A stretch of DNA of 64,000 nt from DATBHM01 sp963772375 (GTDB lineage Bacteria > Actinomycetota > UBA4738 > JACQTL01): the NCBI GenBank assembly GCA_963772375.1, contig CAVYXG010000001.1, positions 1,178,001 to 1,242,000 on the forward strand, read 5' to 3'. Every line of letters begins with the position of its first letter. Positions within the stretch are counted from its first letter, which is position 1. A model generated the notes under the pieces. That model saw nothing but the letters and a program-made list of their open reading frames with translations. It was not told the DNA's origin and did no database searches. The position numbers and the translations under genes are program-made. Below are positions 21,888 to 30,589 of the stretch, one piece after another.

Positions 21888-24197
21888 CTATCCGAACGAC
21901 GGTGCGGCGCTCGGACGGAGGCTCGACCCGGCGACGGCGACCTGGCCGAGGCTGATCCCCGCGTCGTTCGGCGGGACCTTGGAGTGCGTGAGCACGCGGA
22001 ACCCGCGGTCCTCCAGCCCCGGGACCAGCCGGTCGAGCAGCAGCACGTTCTGGAACACCCCGCCCGACAGGGCGACGACGCCGAGGCCGGTCTCCTCGCG
22101 CAGCCGTTCGGCCACCACGACGACCAGGCCGGCCACCGCGTTGTGGAACCTCCCCGCCACCGTCTCCACGGGGGTTCCCCCGGCGAGGTCGTCGACCACC
22201 GCCCGGACGAGATCGACGCCGCTGATGCGGAGGACACCATTCGCATCGTCCACCGCGGCCTCGTACGCGCCTGTCTCGGCCGGGTCCGCGCGCTGTTCGA
22301 GCTCGATGGCGGCCTGGCCCTCGTAGTTCGCCGCGTCGCGAACCCCGGCGATCGCCGCGACCGCGTCGAACAGCCGGCCGGCGCTCGAGGTCGGCGGCGA
22401 GTTCAACCCCGAGCGGGCCACGGCCACGACGTCGCCCCAGCGGTCGGCGTTGCGTCGGACGACGTCCAGGCCCTCCGGCGGCCCGGCTGCGCCGAACGCC
22501 GCGTGCAGGTAGGCGGCCGCCATCCGCCACGGTTCGCGGATCGCTGCGGCGCCGCCGGGGAGCGGGACGGTCGCCAGGTGCCCGCGGCGTTCGAAGCCAT
22601 CGAGGTCGGCCACCAGGAACTCCCCGCCCCAGATCGTCCCGTCCGTGCCGAACCCCAGCCCGTCGAACGCCACGCCGATGACCGGTCCGTCCTCGCCGTT
22701 GTCTGCCAGGCAGGAGGCGACGTGCGCGTGGTGGTGCTGCACGCCGACCAGGTCGACGCCGTCCATGTCCAGCGCGAACTTCGTCGACAGGTACTCGGGG
22801 TGGAGGTCGTGCGCAACGACCTCGGGCGACACGTCGAACAGCCGACGGAAGTGTTCGACCCCCTCGGTGAAGGACCGCATGGTCTCGTAGTTCTCGAGGT
22901 CGCCGATGTGGTGGGAGACGAAGGCGTGCGCACCGCGGGCCAGGCAGAACGTGCTCTTCAGCTCCGCGCCGACCCCGAGCACCGGCCGGGCCAACGGCTG
23001 CGACAGGGAGATCGGATGCGGCACGTACCCGCGGGAACGCCGCACGGGCAGCTCGCGCCCGCGGTGGATGCGGACCACGGAGTCGTCGGTTCGTATGTGG
23101 ATCGGGCGGTCGTTCGTCAGGTAGGCGTCGGCGATCCCATGGAGGCGTTCGAACGCTTCGTCGTCGCGGTAGGCGATCGGCTCGTCGGAGACGTTGCCGC
23201 TGGTGAGCACGAACGGGACGCCCAGCTCGCGCGCGAGCAGGTGGTGCAGCGGCGTGTACGGGAGCAGGACGCCGATCGAACGGTTGCCGGGCGCCACGGC
23301 CGCGGCCAGGCCGGCATCCTCATGGCGTCGCAGCAACACGATCGGGCGGGCCGGGCCCATGAGCGTTCGCTCCTCCTCGGGTCCGACATCGCCGAGCGCG
23401 CGGGCCGCGTCGGGGTCGGGCGCCATCACCGCGAAGGGCTTGTCCTCGCGGTGCTTGCGTGCGCGGAGCGTGGCGCACGCTTGTTCGTTCGAGGCGTCGG
23501 TCGCGAGGTGGTAGCCGCCGAGGCCCTTGATCGCGACGACCGCGCCGTCGTGCAGCAGACGGGCGGTCCGGGCGATCGGGTCGCCCGCCACCTCCGAGCC
23601 ATCCGCATCCACGACGCGGAGCCGAGGCCCGCACTCCGGGCAGCACACGGGCTGTGCGTGGAACCGCCGGCCGGCCGGGTCGTGGTACTCGCTGGAACAG
23701 TCCACGCACATCGGGAACGCGGCCATCGTCGTCATCGGCCGGTCGTACGGCACGCCCGTGATGATCGTGAACCGCGGCCCGCAGTTCGTGCAGTTGGTGA
23801 ACGGATACCGGAACCGGCGGTCGGAGGGATCGAACAGCTCGCGCAGGCAGTCGTCGCACGTCGCCGTGTCGGGCGAGATCAGCGCCCGCCGCTCCCCCGC
23901 CTGCTCGCTCTCGACGATCACGAACCCGTCGATGCCGGCGGGTTCCATGGACTCGACGGTGACGCGCTCGACCACGGCGAGGGGCGGCGCCTCGCGAGTC
24001 AGACCCGTCAGGAACCGATCGACGGCGTCGGGCGAGCCCTCGACCTCCGCGAACGCCCCGGCGGGGTCGTTCCCGACCAGGCCGGCGAGGTCGAGCCGGG
24101 AGGCCAGCGAGTGGACGAACGGGCGGAACCCCACGCCCTGCACGATCCCCTCGACGCGCACGCGCCGCCGGATCCGGCCGTTCCCCGTTTCCACCAT
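21888..24197 (-). CDS. hypF: Carbamoyltransferase HypF
   Basis: 769-aa HypF, which turns carbamoyl phosphate into the carbamoyl group passed to HypE for cyanide-ligand synthesis. Domains in order: an acylphosphatase-like region (about 8-95, VEGIVQGVGFRPFVHSLA), two zinc-finger pairs (CDDCL, NCTNCGPRF, CVDCS, CCPECGPRL; about 105-195), a YrdC-like domain (about 200-385, containing AIKGLGGYHLA and TSGNVSDEP) and a Kae1-like domain to the end (HDLHPEYLSTKFA, VQHHHAHVASCLAD, SGGVFQN). All key motifs are present. It faces the other hyp genes tail to tail. A TAGAAT box lies 3 nt before the ATG and 6 nt before the following GTG codon, so translation may start leaderlessly at the GTG (24194). Confidence 0.96.
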   Translation of the reverse strand: MVETGNGRIRRRVRVEGIVQGVGFRPFVHSLASRLDLAGLVGNDPAGAFAEVEGSPDAVDRFLTGLTREAPPLAVVERVTVESMEPAGIDGFVIVESEQAGERRALISPDTATCDDCLRELFDPSDRRFRYPFTNCTNCGPRFTIITGVPYDRPMTTMAAFPMCVDCSSEYHDPAGRRFHAQPVCCPECGPRLRVVDADGSEVAGDPIARTARLLHDGAVVAIKGLGGYHLATDASNEQACATLRARKHREDKPFAVMAPDPDAARALGDVGPEEERTLMGPARPIVLLRRHEDAGLAAAVAPGNRSIGVLLPYTPLHHLLARELGVPFVLTSGNVSDEPIAYRDDEAFERLHGIADAYLTNDRPIHIRTDDSVVRIHRGRELPVRRSRGYVPHPISLSQPLARPVLGVGAELKSTFCLARGAHAFVSHHIGDLENYETMRSFTEGVEHFRRLFDVSPEVVAHDLHPEYLSTKFALDMDGVDLVGVQHHHAHVASCLADNGEDGPVIGVAFDGLGFGTDGTIWGGEFLVADLDGFERRGHLATVPLPGGAAAIREPWRMAAAYLHAAFGAAGPPEGLDVVRRNADRWGDVVAVARSGLNSPPTSSAGRLFDAVAAIAGVRDAANYEGQAAIELEQRADPAETGAYEAAVDDANGVLRISGVDLVRAVVDDLAGGTPVETVAGRFHNAVAGLVVVVAERLREETGLGVVALSGGVFQNVLLLDRLVPGLEDRGFRVLTHSKVPPNDAGISLGQVAVAGSSLRPSAAPSFG

Positions 24198-24200
24198 CCG

Positions 24201-24206
24201 ATTCTA
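24201..24206 (-). promoter_or_regulatory. Candidate -10 element (TAGAAT) for hypF
   Basis: Leftward TAGAAT ends only 3 nt before the annotated ATG. The predicted transcript start falls on or next to the second codon (GTG), suggesting a leaderless start one codon later. Confidence 0.4.
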
Positions 24207-24211
24207 GGAAC

Positions 24212-24226
24212 CCCGCCCGATGCGGG
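24212..24226 (-). terminator. Short hairpin after sbcC
   Basis: CCCGC-CCGAT-GCGGG, 5-bp stem and 5-nt loop, 10 nt beyond the sbcC stop and just before the hypF promoter on the same strand. It is a possible weak terminator separating the two units. Confidence 0.3.
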
Positions 24227-24235
24227 ATCGCGGCG

Positions 24236-26803
24236 TCACTCGGCGACGCGAACCCGGCTGCCGCGCTGGGACTTCTCGATCTCGACCCGGGAGGGCATGC
24301 GGTCCGCGAGGTCGCGGACGTGGGTGATGACGCCGACCATGCGCCCGTCGCCGCCCAGCTGTTCGATCGCCTCGACCACGATCTCGAGGGTGTCCGGGTC
24401 GAGCGTGCCGAACCCCTCGTCGAGGAACAGGCTGTCGAGGGATGCGTGCCTCGTCACGGCGAGGCTCGAGACCTGCTCCGCGAGCGCCAATGCGAGCGCC
24501 AACGACGCCAGGAACGTCTCCCCGCCGGACAGCGTGCGGACGCTCCGCGTCTCGTCCCCGTTCCACCGGTCGACCACGAGGAACTCGTCGTCAGGATAGG
24601 CGAGCTCGTACCGGCCGCCGGACAGGGTCGCGAGGCGCGCCGAGCCGCCGATCGCGAGCAGCCGGAGCGCCTCGGCCTGGAGAAACGCGATCAGGCGGTC
24701 GGCCCGGAGCTCCTGCGCGAGCGCGCCGAACACGCGGGCGCGGGCGCGGAACGTGGTGGCCTCCGCGCGCATCGCGGCAACCTTCTCGAGGTCGCGTTCG
24801 ATGCGTTCGACCGCGAGGGTGCGCTGTTCGTGCTCGCGGATCGAGCCCGTGACGGCGTCCGTCACCGCCCGGGCGAGGTCGTTCAGCGAATGCTGCTCCG
24901 GGATCAGGCCGGCGGTCAGCAAGGCCGCCTCGCGCAGGAACCCCGGTTCGGAGCCCGCTCGGTCGTCGGCGGCCGCGGTGAGCGCCTCGGCGTAGGTCCG
25001 GACTGCGGCGGCCCGGTGCGCCGCAGCGTGGGCCAGGGCCGGGAGATCGTCGATCCCGGGCAGATCGGGCTCGTCGGGCGGCGGCGGGGCCGCCTCGAGG
25101 GCACCGGCCCGGTCGGCGACACCGGACAGCGACACCGCCCCCAAAGCCGCGACCGCCTCGCGTGCGCCCGTCACGATGCGGTCGCGGAGGCCGTTCGCCT
25201 CCCGGAGACTTGCCTCAGCTGCCTGCGCCGACGCGGCCGCGGCCCGGGCGGCGGCCGTCAGCTCGTCCAGGCGACGGGTTCGGGTCTCCACCACCACGAG
25301 CGGATCGTCGAGAAGCTCACCGAGCGACTCCGCCACCGCCTTCTCCAGCTCGGCCTCGGTGAGCCGGCAGCCGTCGAGCTCCTGCGCGGCCGCGGCCGCC
25401 TCCTTCTCCGCCACCGTCACATCCGACCGGGCCCGGTCGAGGTTGCGCTGCGCGGTCCCCACCCCGGCGTCCGCGGCATCGGACTGCTTCCGGGCGCGTT
25501 CGTCGGCCGCGCGCGCGTCCCGGACGGCCTTCGCGCCGGGGCTCGCCGGGATGGCGTCGAGGGGCTCGCCGCACACCGGGCAGGGGTCGCCGACCGCGAG
25601 GGAGCCGACCAGTGCGGCGACCGTGTCGGCGTGCTCGACCTCGCGCAGGGCGTCGGTGGTGGCGGCCGCGGCCGCCGCGGAGTCGGCCGCGGTGGTCGCG
25701 GCCCGTGCGAGCTCCTCCTCGGCGACCGACGCCGCCTCGGCGGCGTCGGGCACTCGTCCCGCCGCCGCGGCCGCCGCCGCGCCCCGCCGTTCCACCTCCG
25801 CGCGGGCCGCGACCAGGGCCCGCGCCTGCTCGCCCGCCCGCGCGAGGTCGGCGGCGGTTCCGTGTTCGCGTTCGGCCGCCTCGAAGACCTGCGCGGTGGC
25901 CTCGGCCTCGCCCGCGGCGACTCCGGCCGCCTCGGCGGCAGTCCGGATCGTCGCGTCGGCGGCCGAGGACTCCTCCACCAGCTTCGAGAGCGCCGAGGCC
26001 TGCCGGCCCACGGCGTTCGCCACCCCCGACGCGTCCGAGGCACACGCTCGCAGCTCGCGCACGGCGTCGGTGACCGACTTCCAGCGCTCGAGGATCGCCG
26101 TCACGGCCTCGGCCGCCCCCACGAGCTTCCCGTGGCGCTGCCCGGCATCGACGGCCAACAACCGCGCCGCCTCCAGGGCCTCCGGCGTCGCCTCGGCGAA
26201 CTGCGAGGCGATCAGCTCGTCGTACGTCGCCGCACGGTCGTTCGACTCCTTCGCGATCTGCCGGGCCCGCCGCCCCATCCGGTCGAACACCGACAGCCCG
26301 AGCAGGTCGGTGAGAATCTCGCGGCGCTGCGCGGCGTCGCCGGACATGAACGCGGAGAACTTCCCCTGCGGCAGCAGGACCGACCGGGTGAACCCGTCGA
26401 AGTCGAGCCCGATCGTCTCGCGGAGCATGCGGTTCGCCTCGCGGACGCGATCGGCGCCCTCGCCGGCCTGCCTCCACTCGCCGCCGTCCCGGCGCTGGAC
26501 CAGGATCCTCGTCGCGCCGTTCCGCGGCATCGACCTCGTCACGCGCCACCGTTCGCCGTCCACCTCGAACTCCAGCGCGACGGCCATGCGCGGCTGGCCC
26601 TGGCTGACCATCTCCCGGGTTCGCTTCTCGTCGACGCGGTCGACCTCGCCGAACAGCGCGTACGTCATCGCGTCGAGCACGCTCGACTTCCCCGAGCCCG
26701 TCGGCCCCACGATGGCGAACGGGCTCTCGAGCGAATCGAAGTCGATCACCTGCTCGTCGCGGAACGAGGTGAACCCCTTGATCTCGAGCCGGAGCGGCCG
26801 CAC
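24236..26803 (-). CDS. sbcC: Exonuclease subunit SbcC (Rad50-like ATPase)
   Basis: 855-aa SMC-type ATPase of the SbcCD (Mre11-Rad50-like) complex, which processes DNA ends and hairpins. The N-terminal lobe has Walker A (VGPTGSGKSSVLDAM, about 33-47) and VLLPQGKFSAF. A long Ala/Glu/Arg-rich coiled coil is interrupted near residue 404 by the zinc-hook CPVCGEPL. The C-terminal lobe carries the signature TLSGGETFLASLALALALA and Walker B LDSLFLDEGFGTLD. Length is somewhat shorter than E. coli SbcC (about 1,050 aa), mostly in the coiled coil. GTG at 26803 lies 1 nt after the sbcD stop, so the two are cotranslated. Confidence 0.95.
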   Translation of the reverse strand: MRPLRLEIKGFTSFRDEQVIDFDSLESPFAIVGPTGSGKSSVLDAMTYALFGEVDRVDEKRTREMVSQGQPRMAVALEFEVDGERWRVTRSMPRNGATRILVQRRDGGEWRQAGEGADRVREANRMLRETIGLDFDGFTRSVLLPQGKFSAFMSGDAAQRREILTDLLGLSVFDRMGRRARQIAKESNDRAATYDELIASQFAEATPEALEAARLLAVDAGQRHGKLVGAAEAVTAILERWKSVTDAVRELRACASDASGVANAVGRQASALSKLVEESSAADATIRTAAEAAGVAAGEAEATAQVFEAAEREHGTAADLARAGEQARALVAARAEVERRGAAAAAAAGRVPDAAEAASVAEEELARAATTAADSAAAAAATTDALREVEHADTVAALVGSLAVGDPCPVCGEPLDAIPASPGAKAVRDARAADERARKQSDAADAGVGTAQRNLDRARSDVTVAEKEAAAAAQELDGCRLTEAELEKAVAESLGELLDDPLVVVETRTRRLDELTAAARAAAASAQAAEASLREANGLRDRIVTGAREAVAALGAVSLSGVADRAGALEAAPPPPDEPDLPGIDDLPALAHAAAHRAAAVRTYAEALTAAADDRAGSEPGFLREAALLTAGLIPEQHSLNDLARAVTDAVTGSIREHEQRTLAVERIERDLEKVAAMRAEATTFRARARVFGALAQELRADRLIAFLQAEALRLLAIGGSARLATLSGGRYELAYPDDEFLVVDRWNGDETRSVRTLSGGETFLASLALALALAEQVSSLAVTRHASLDSLFLDEGFGTLDPDTLEIVVEAIEQLGGDGRMVGVITHVRDLADRMPSRVEIEKSQRGSRVRVAE

Positions 26804-26804
26804 G

Positions 26805-27956
26805 TCAGGCCTCCTCCTCGGCGAGCTCGTCGAACGCCGCCATCAGGGCGTCGTCGGGTTCGGTCTCGTGGAACGAGCGGTAGTAGGCGAGGAACTGCTC
26901 CCGCGGCCGGAGGCTCGACAAGGGGGCGTCGTCACCCCCGGCCTCCGTGCGTTCGTACCGCAGGTGAACGTCGACGGCGTTCGGCAGCAGCTCGCGGACA
27001 CGGTCGGCGATCCCCGGGACCGGCCCGTCCGTGTCGACGAACACCCGGAGATACGCGTCACCCACGTCGGTCGCCCGCAGCCCGATCTGCTCGAACGTCC
27101 CCTCGACGTCGATCAGCCTCCGTCCGGCCGTGATCGGGATCTGCTCGGCCTTCGAAGGCTTCCCGGCCGCCGCCTCGACCACGACCACCGACTTGTCCTG
27201 CTCCTTCTCGCCGAAGTCGAGCTGGATCAGCGAACCCGCGTACCGGGCCTGCGCGCGGGCGCCGGGAACCTTCTGCGGCCGGTGGATGTGCCCAAGTGCC
27301 ACGTATGACGCGTTCGCCGGCAGCCGCCCGGCCGGCACGGCATAGTCGAGCCCGACCGTCGCCTCGCGCTCTCCCCCGCCGAGCTTCGCCCCCGTCGCGA
27401 ACAGGTGGCCGAGCAGCACGTTGACCGCGTCCGCACGAAACCCGGCCGCCATCGCGTCCATCAGCACGCCCATGTTCTCGGCGTAAGACTGGAACCAGGA
27501 CTCGATCGACTGGAACAAGTCAACGTGCGAGGCGAACCGGCGCTCTGGGACGAACGGAAGGCACGCCACCAGTAGAGTCTCCGTTCCGTCTCGGCTCTGC
27601 ACCTCGACGATCCCGCCCTGGTCGGGTGGGAGGACCTTCGCGGCCATGTCGACGTTCACCGCCTTCAGCAGCCCGGCGAACGCGTCCAGCCGCGGGGCGG
27701 AGTCGTGGTTGCCCGGGATTCCCACCACGGGGATCCCCGCGGCGTGCAACCGCAGCAGCGCGTCGAACACCAGTGCGTCGGCGTCGGGCGCGGCCGTCCG
27801 GTGTTCGTACAGGTCGCCGGCGTGCAGCAGGGCGTCGACCCGCTGGTCCACGGCGATCTCGACGACCTGATCGAGGGCCCGCTCGAACTCGTCCATCCGC
27901 GATCGGCCTCGGATGGCCTTGCCGACGTGCCAGTCGCCCGTGTGCAGGAACCGCAT
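26805..27956 (-). CDS. sbcD: Exonuclease subunit SbcD (Mre11-like nuclease)
   Basis: 383-aa calcineurin-like metallophosphoesterase, the nuclease subunit of SbcCD. The metal-binding motifs are in order: LHTGDWHVGKAIRG (residues 4-17), LLHAGDLYEHR, GIPGNHDS, then HLFATGAKLGGGE and ALGHIHRPQ. The C-terminal region (about 285-380) is the SbcD capping domain with an acidic tail. It is first in the sbcD-sbcC operon. A TAGGCT -10 element 10 nt before the ATG and a 14-nt palindrome further upstream suggest a short-leader transcript under regulation. I found no actinobacterial LexA-box match (TCGAAC-N4-GTTCGA) in the intergenic region. Confidence 0.95.
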   Translation of the reverse strand: MRFLHTGDWHVGKAIRGRSRMDEFERALDQVVEIAVDQRVDALLHAGDLYEHRTAAPDADALVFDALLRLHAAGIPVVGIPGNHDSAPRLDAFAGLLKAVNVDMAAKVLPPDQGGIVEVQSRDGTETLLVACLPFVPERRFASHVDLFQSIESWFQSYAENMGVLMDAMAAGFRADAVNVLLGHLFATGAKLGGGEREATVGLDYAVPAGRLPANASYVALGHIHRPQKVPGARAQARYAGSLIQLDFGEKEQDKSVVVVEAAAGKPSKAEQIPITAGRRLIDVEGTFEQIGLRATDVGDAYLRVFVDTDGPVPGIADRVRELLPNAVDVHLRYERTEAGGDDAPLSSLRPREQFLAYYRSFHETEPDDALMAAFDELAEEEA

Positions 27957-27966
27957 CTCGCCGGCG

Positions 27967-27972
27967 AGCCTA
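27967..27972 (-). promoter_or_regulatory. Candidate -10 element (TAGGCT) for sbcDC
   Basis: Leftward TAGGCT ends 10 nt before the sbcD ATG, a near-leaderless arrangement shared with nurA and the LCP gene. Confidence 0.4.
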
Positions 27973-27992
27973 CCCCCGCCCCCGGACCCGAG

Positions 27993-28006
27993 TCACACCC
28001 GTGTGA
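27993..28006. promoter_or_regulatory. Perfect palindrome upstream of sbcD and the kinase gene
   Basis: TCACAC-CC-GTGTGA is a perfect 6-2-6 inverted repeat in the 232-nt divergent intergenic region. It lies about 20 nt upstream of the sbcD -10 hexamer, over its expected -35 position. Size and symmetry suit a dimeric repressor; the protein is unknown. Confidence 0.4.
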
Positions 28007-28188
28007 TTCTTGTCCCTTTCGGCGCGGAGAACGTCGGTCCGACCCTCGAACGGCTCACGTGGGCCGGCTCGCTCATCGAGCTCGACCCACGAAGGTGCTC
28101 TCCTCGGCCACGGCCGCGTGCTCGGCCTCGGCCGGTGCGACGCCCGGTCTTGCGCCCGGAGGGTGGACAGCAGTAGAACCGCCCCATC

Positions 28189-30183
28189 ATGTCCGAGCTC
28201 CCGGCGGGGGCCGTTCTCGGGAACTACCGCGTCGACTGGCTGATCGGTCGGGGGGGCATGGGCGCCGTCTACCTCGCCCAGCACGTCCGGATGTCCAACC
28301 GCAAGGCCGCCTTGAAGGTGCTCGCGCCCGAGCTGGCCGGCGACCCGGAGTTCCGGGAGCGGTTCATCCGCGAATCCGACCTGGCCGGCTCGCTCGAACA
28401 CCCGAACATCGTCCCGGTGTACGACGCCGGCGAGGCCGACGGCGTCCTGTACTGCGTGATGCGCTACGTCCGGGGAACGGACCTCGGCGCGGTGCTCGAC
28501 CTCGAGGCCCGGCTCACGCCCCAGCGCACGTACCCGGTGCTGGCCGCCGTGGGGCGCGCGCTCGACTTCGCCCATGCGCACGGACTGCTCCATCGCGACG
28601 TCAAGCCCGGGAACATCATGCTCGAGTCGCGCCGTTCGCTCGGCGGGCGCGAGCGCGTGTTCCTCACCGACTTCGGGCTGGTCAAGCGCCTCGAGTCGAC
28701 CACCAAGATCACCCGGGCCGGCCACCTCGTGGGAACGCTCGACTACACCGCGCCCGAGGTGTTCCGGGGCGAGGACCTCGACGCGCGGGCGGACGTCTAC
28801 TCGCTCGGCTGCGTGCTGTACGAGTGCCTGACGGGCGCGGTGCCGTTCCCCGGCGGGACCGACGCCGCCGTCATGTACGGCCACCTCCAGGAGCAACCGC
28901 CGCTCGTCACCGACGAACGGCCCGAGCTCCCGCCCGCCATCGACCGCGTGGCGGCGAAAGCCATGGCCAAGCACCGCACCGACCGCTACGTGACGTGCGG
29001 CGACCTGGTCCGCGACGTCCGGGAGGCGCTGAGCTCCGGGGAACCGGTCGTCGTGCCGATTGGCGACGCGCCGTCCTACCGGGCGACCGAACGGTTCGAG
29101 CCGCGCCCTCCCGAGGAGGTTCCCGAGACCGTCGTGGCCGAGGCGCCGCCGATGCGCGTGATCCCGGTGACGACGCGACCGGAACGCCGCCGGTCGTCGA
29201 CCCCGTCGCGTCCGCACCGCGAACGGCGATGGGGCGCGCGGCGGCTGATCGCCCTCGCGGTCGCGGTCGCGGTGGTGGCGGCCACGGCAGCCTCGGCGAT
29301 CATCGTGTTCGCCGGCCGTGCCACTCCCCCGCTCGCTCCCGATCGGCCGGCGGTCGCCGCCGTCGACGTGGGTTCGCGCCCGCTGGCGATCGCGTTCGGC
29401 GACGACTCCGCCTGGGCGGTGAACGCCGGCGACGGCACCGTCTCGAAGATCGACGCCACGACGGGTTCGGTCGTGGCCACGATCCACGTCGGCACTGACC
29501 CCCAGGGCGCGCGCGAGGCCGGCGGCGCCCTGTGGGTGGCGAACGCCGCCGACGACACCGTCTCGAAGATCGACGCACGAACCGACCGAATCGTGGCCAC
29601 GATCCCCGTTGGCGGGACACCCGAGGGCGTGGCCTCGGGCGAGGGATCGATCTGGGTCACCGACGCGGCCGACAACTCGGTGTCCCGCATCGACACGACC
29701 GTCGACCGCGTGGTCGACACCATCGAGGTCGGCCCCGGGCCGGTCGCGGCGACGTTCGGCCGGGGCAACGTCTGGGTCGTCAACCAGGGGAACACCACCG
29801 TGTCGCGCATCAACCCGCACACGGACAACGTCACGGGGACGTTCCCCGTGCCGTCCGGCGCGTCGTCGATCGCGTTCGGCGCCGGTTCGATCTGGGTGGC
29901 CAACGCCGGCGCCCGGCACGGGTTCGTCTCCCGGATCAGCCCGAGCACCGGCAGGATCGTGGCGACGATCGACGTGGGGCCGTCGCCGTTCGGCCTTGCG
30001 TTCGGCGGCGGCTGGCTGTGGGTCGGACAGGAGTTCGAGGGATCCGTCGCCCGCGTCGACCCGAACTCCAACGGCATCGTCGAGGTCATCCCACTCGGCG
30101 CGAGCGTCGGCGCGCTGGCGTTCGGCGACGGCTCCCTGTGGGCCACGCTGGGCGTGGGCCGGGTGGCCCGTCTCCGCCCCTAG
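28189..30183 (+). CDS. Membrane Ser/Thr protein kinase with seven-repeat propeller sensor
   Basis: 664-aa receptor-like kinase. The cytoplasmic kinase domain (about 12-280) has the glycine loop IGRGGMGAVY (19-28), Lys43 in ALKVL, HRDVKPGN (135-142), DFGL (161-164) and TAPEVF, so it should be active. A linker of about 70 residues, rich in Pro and Arg, leads to one transmembrane helix (about 351-374). The extracytoplasmic part (389-664) consists of seven repeats of about 40 residues built around the pattern VATI.VG..P.G.AFG.GS.WV.N......SKID, which predicts a seven-bladed YVTN-like beta-propeller. This is PknB-like architecture with the PASTA domains replaced by a propeller. The TAG stop shares a CTAG with the stop of the convergent gene. 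Confidence 0.93.
   Translation: MSELPAGAVLGNYRVDWLIGRGGMGAVYLAQHVRMSNRKAALKVLAPELAGDPEFRERFIRESDLAGSLEHPNIVPVYDAGEADGVLYCVMRYVRGTDLGAVLDLEARLTPQRTYPVLAAVGRALDFAHAHGLLHRDVKPGNIMLESRRSLGGRERVFLTDFGLVKRLESTTKITRAGHLVGTLDYTAPEVFRGEDLDARADVYSLGCVLYECLTGAVPFPGGTDAAVMYGHLQEQPPLVTDERPELPPAIDRVAAKAMAKHRTDRYVTCGDLVRDVREALSSGEPVVVPIGDAPSYRATERFEPRPPEEVPETVVAEAPPMRVIPVTTRPERRRSSTPSRPHRERRWGARRLIALAVAVAVVAATAASAIIVFAGRATPPLAPDRPAVAAVDVGSRPLAIAFGDDSAWAVNAGDGTVSKIDATTGSVVATIHVGTDPQGAREAGGALWVANAADDTVSKIDARTDRIVATIPVGGTPEGVASGEGSIWVTDAADNSVSRIDTTVDRVVDTIEVGPGPVAATFGRGNVWVVNQGNTTVSRINPHTDNVTGTFPVPSGASSIAFGAGSIWVANAGARHGFVSRISPSTGRIVATIDVGPSPFGLAFGGGWLWVGQEFEGSVARVDPNSNGIVEVIPLGASVGALAFGDGSLWATLGVGRVARLRP
29353..30180 (+). 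repeat. Seven tandem degenerate repeats of about 120 bp encoding propeller blades
   Basis: Within the kinase gene the encoded protein repeats a unit of about 40 residues seven times, for example VATIHVG...DDTVSKIDARTDR, VATIPVG...DNSVSRIDTTVDR, VDTIEVG...NTTVSRINPHTDN. The repeats are diverged, so this is an old duplication and not a recent expansion. Confidence 0.75.
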
Positions 30184-30509
30184 CTCGAGGCCTCGTTCCC
30201 CGCCGTGTCCTTGTCGTAGTCGCTCAGTCGCTTGAGGACCGTGATCCTGATGTTGGCTCCGCGCGAGGGGAGCTCACCCTGGAGCACCCGACTCACGTCG
30301 GGTCGCTCGAAGTACCTCCCCGCGTCCTCCAGCGAGGCGAACGTGAACTCGACCACCCGGTTGGGCGACGCCGAGAACACGTTGTCGTAGGAGGCCAGCC
30401 GGCGGAGCTCGTCGGGGCCCTGGAGCACGTCGGCGATCGATCGCACCCATTCGAGGTATGCGCGCTTCTGACCGACCGGGTAGTCGATCTCGTACACGTA
30501 CTTGATCAC
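30180..30509 (-). CDS. Small dimeric alpha-beta barrel-like protein (NIPSNAP/ABM-like)
   Basis: 109-aa protein with the beta-alpha-beta pattern of small dimeric alpha/beta-barrel proteins: IKYVYEIDYPVGQKRAYLEWVRSI at the N-terminus, then RVVEFTFASLEDAGRYFERPDV. Such proteins include NIPSNAP and antibiotic-biosynthesis-monooxygenase types, and functions vary widely. GTG at 30509 is chosen for its excellent ribosome site (GGAGGAGG, 8 nt upstream); a longer frame to 30593 has no such support. It converges with the kinase gene, their TAG stops overlapping in one CTAG. No specific role can be assigned. Confidence 0.75.
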   Translation of the reverse strand: MIKYVYEIDYPVGQKRAYLEWVRSIADVLQGPDELRRLASYDNVFSASPNRVVEFTFASLEDAGRYFERPDVSRVLQGELPSRGANIRITVLKRLSDYDKDTAGNEASS

Positions 30510-30589
30510 CGCAGGAACCTCCTCCCATCCGCCCACGCGTGGCCGGACGCCGATGGCCGCTCCCCGCGGCCATGATGCTCCGATTCGAA

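Noticed and set aside
27957..28188. LexA (SOS) box upstream of sbcD
   Set aside because: I looked for TCGAAC-N4-GTTCGA type sites and found only half matches; the palindrome present has a different sequence.
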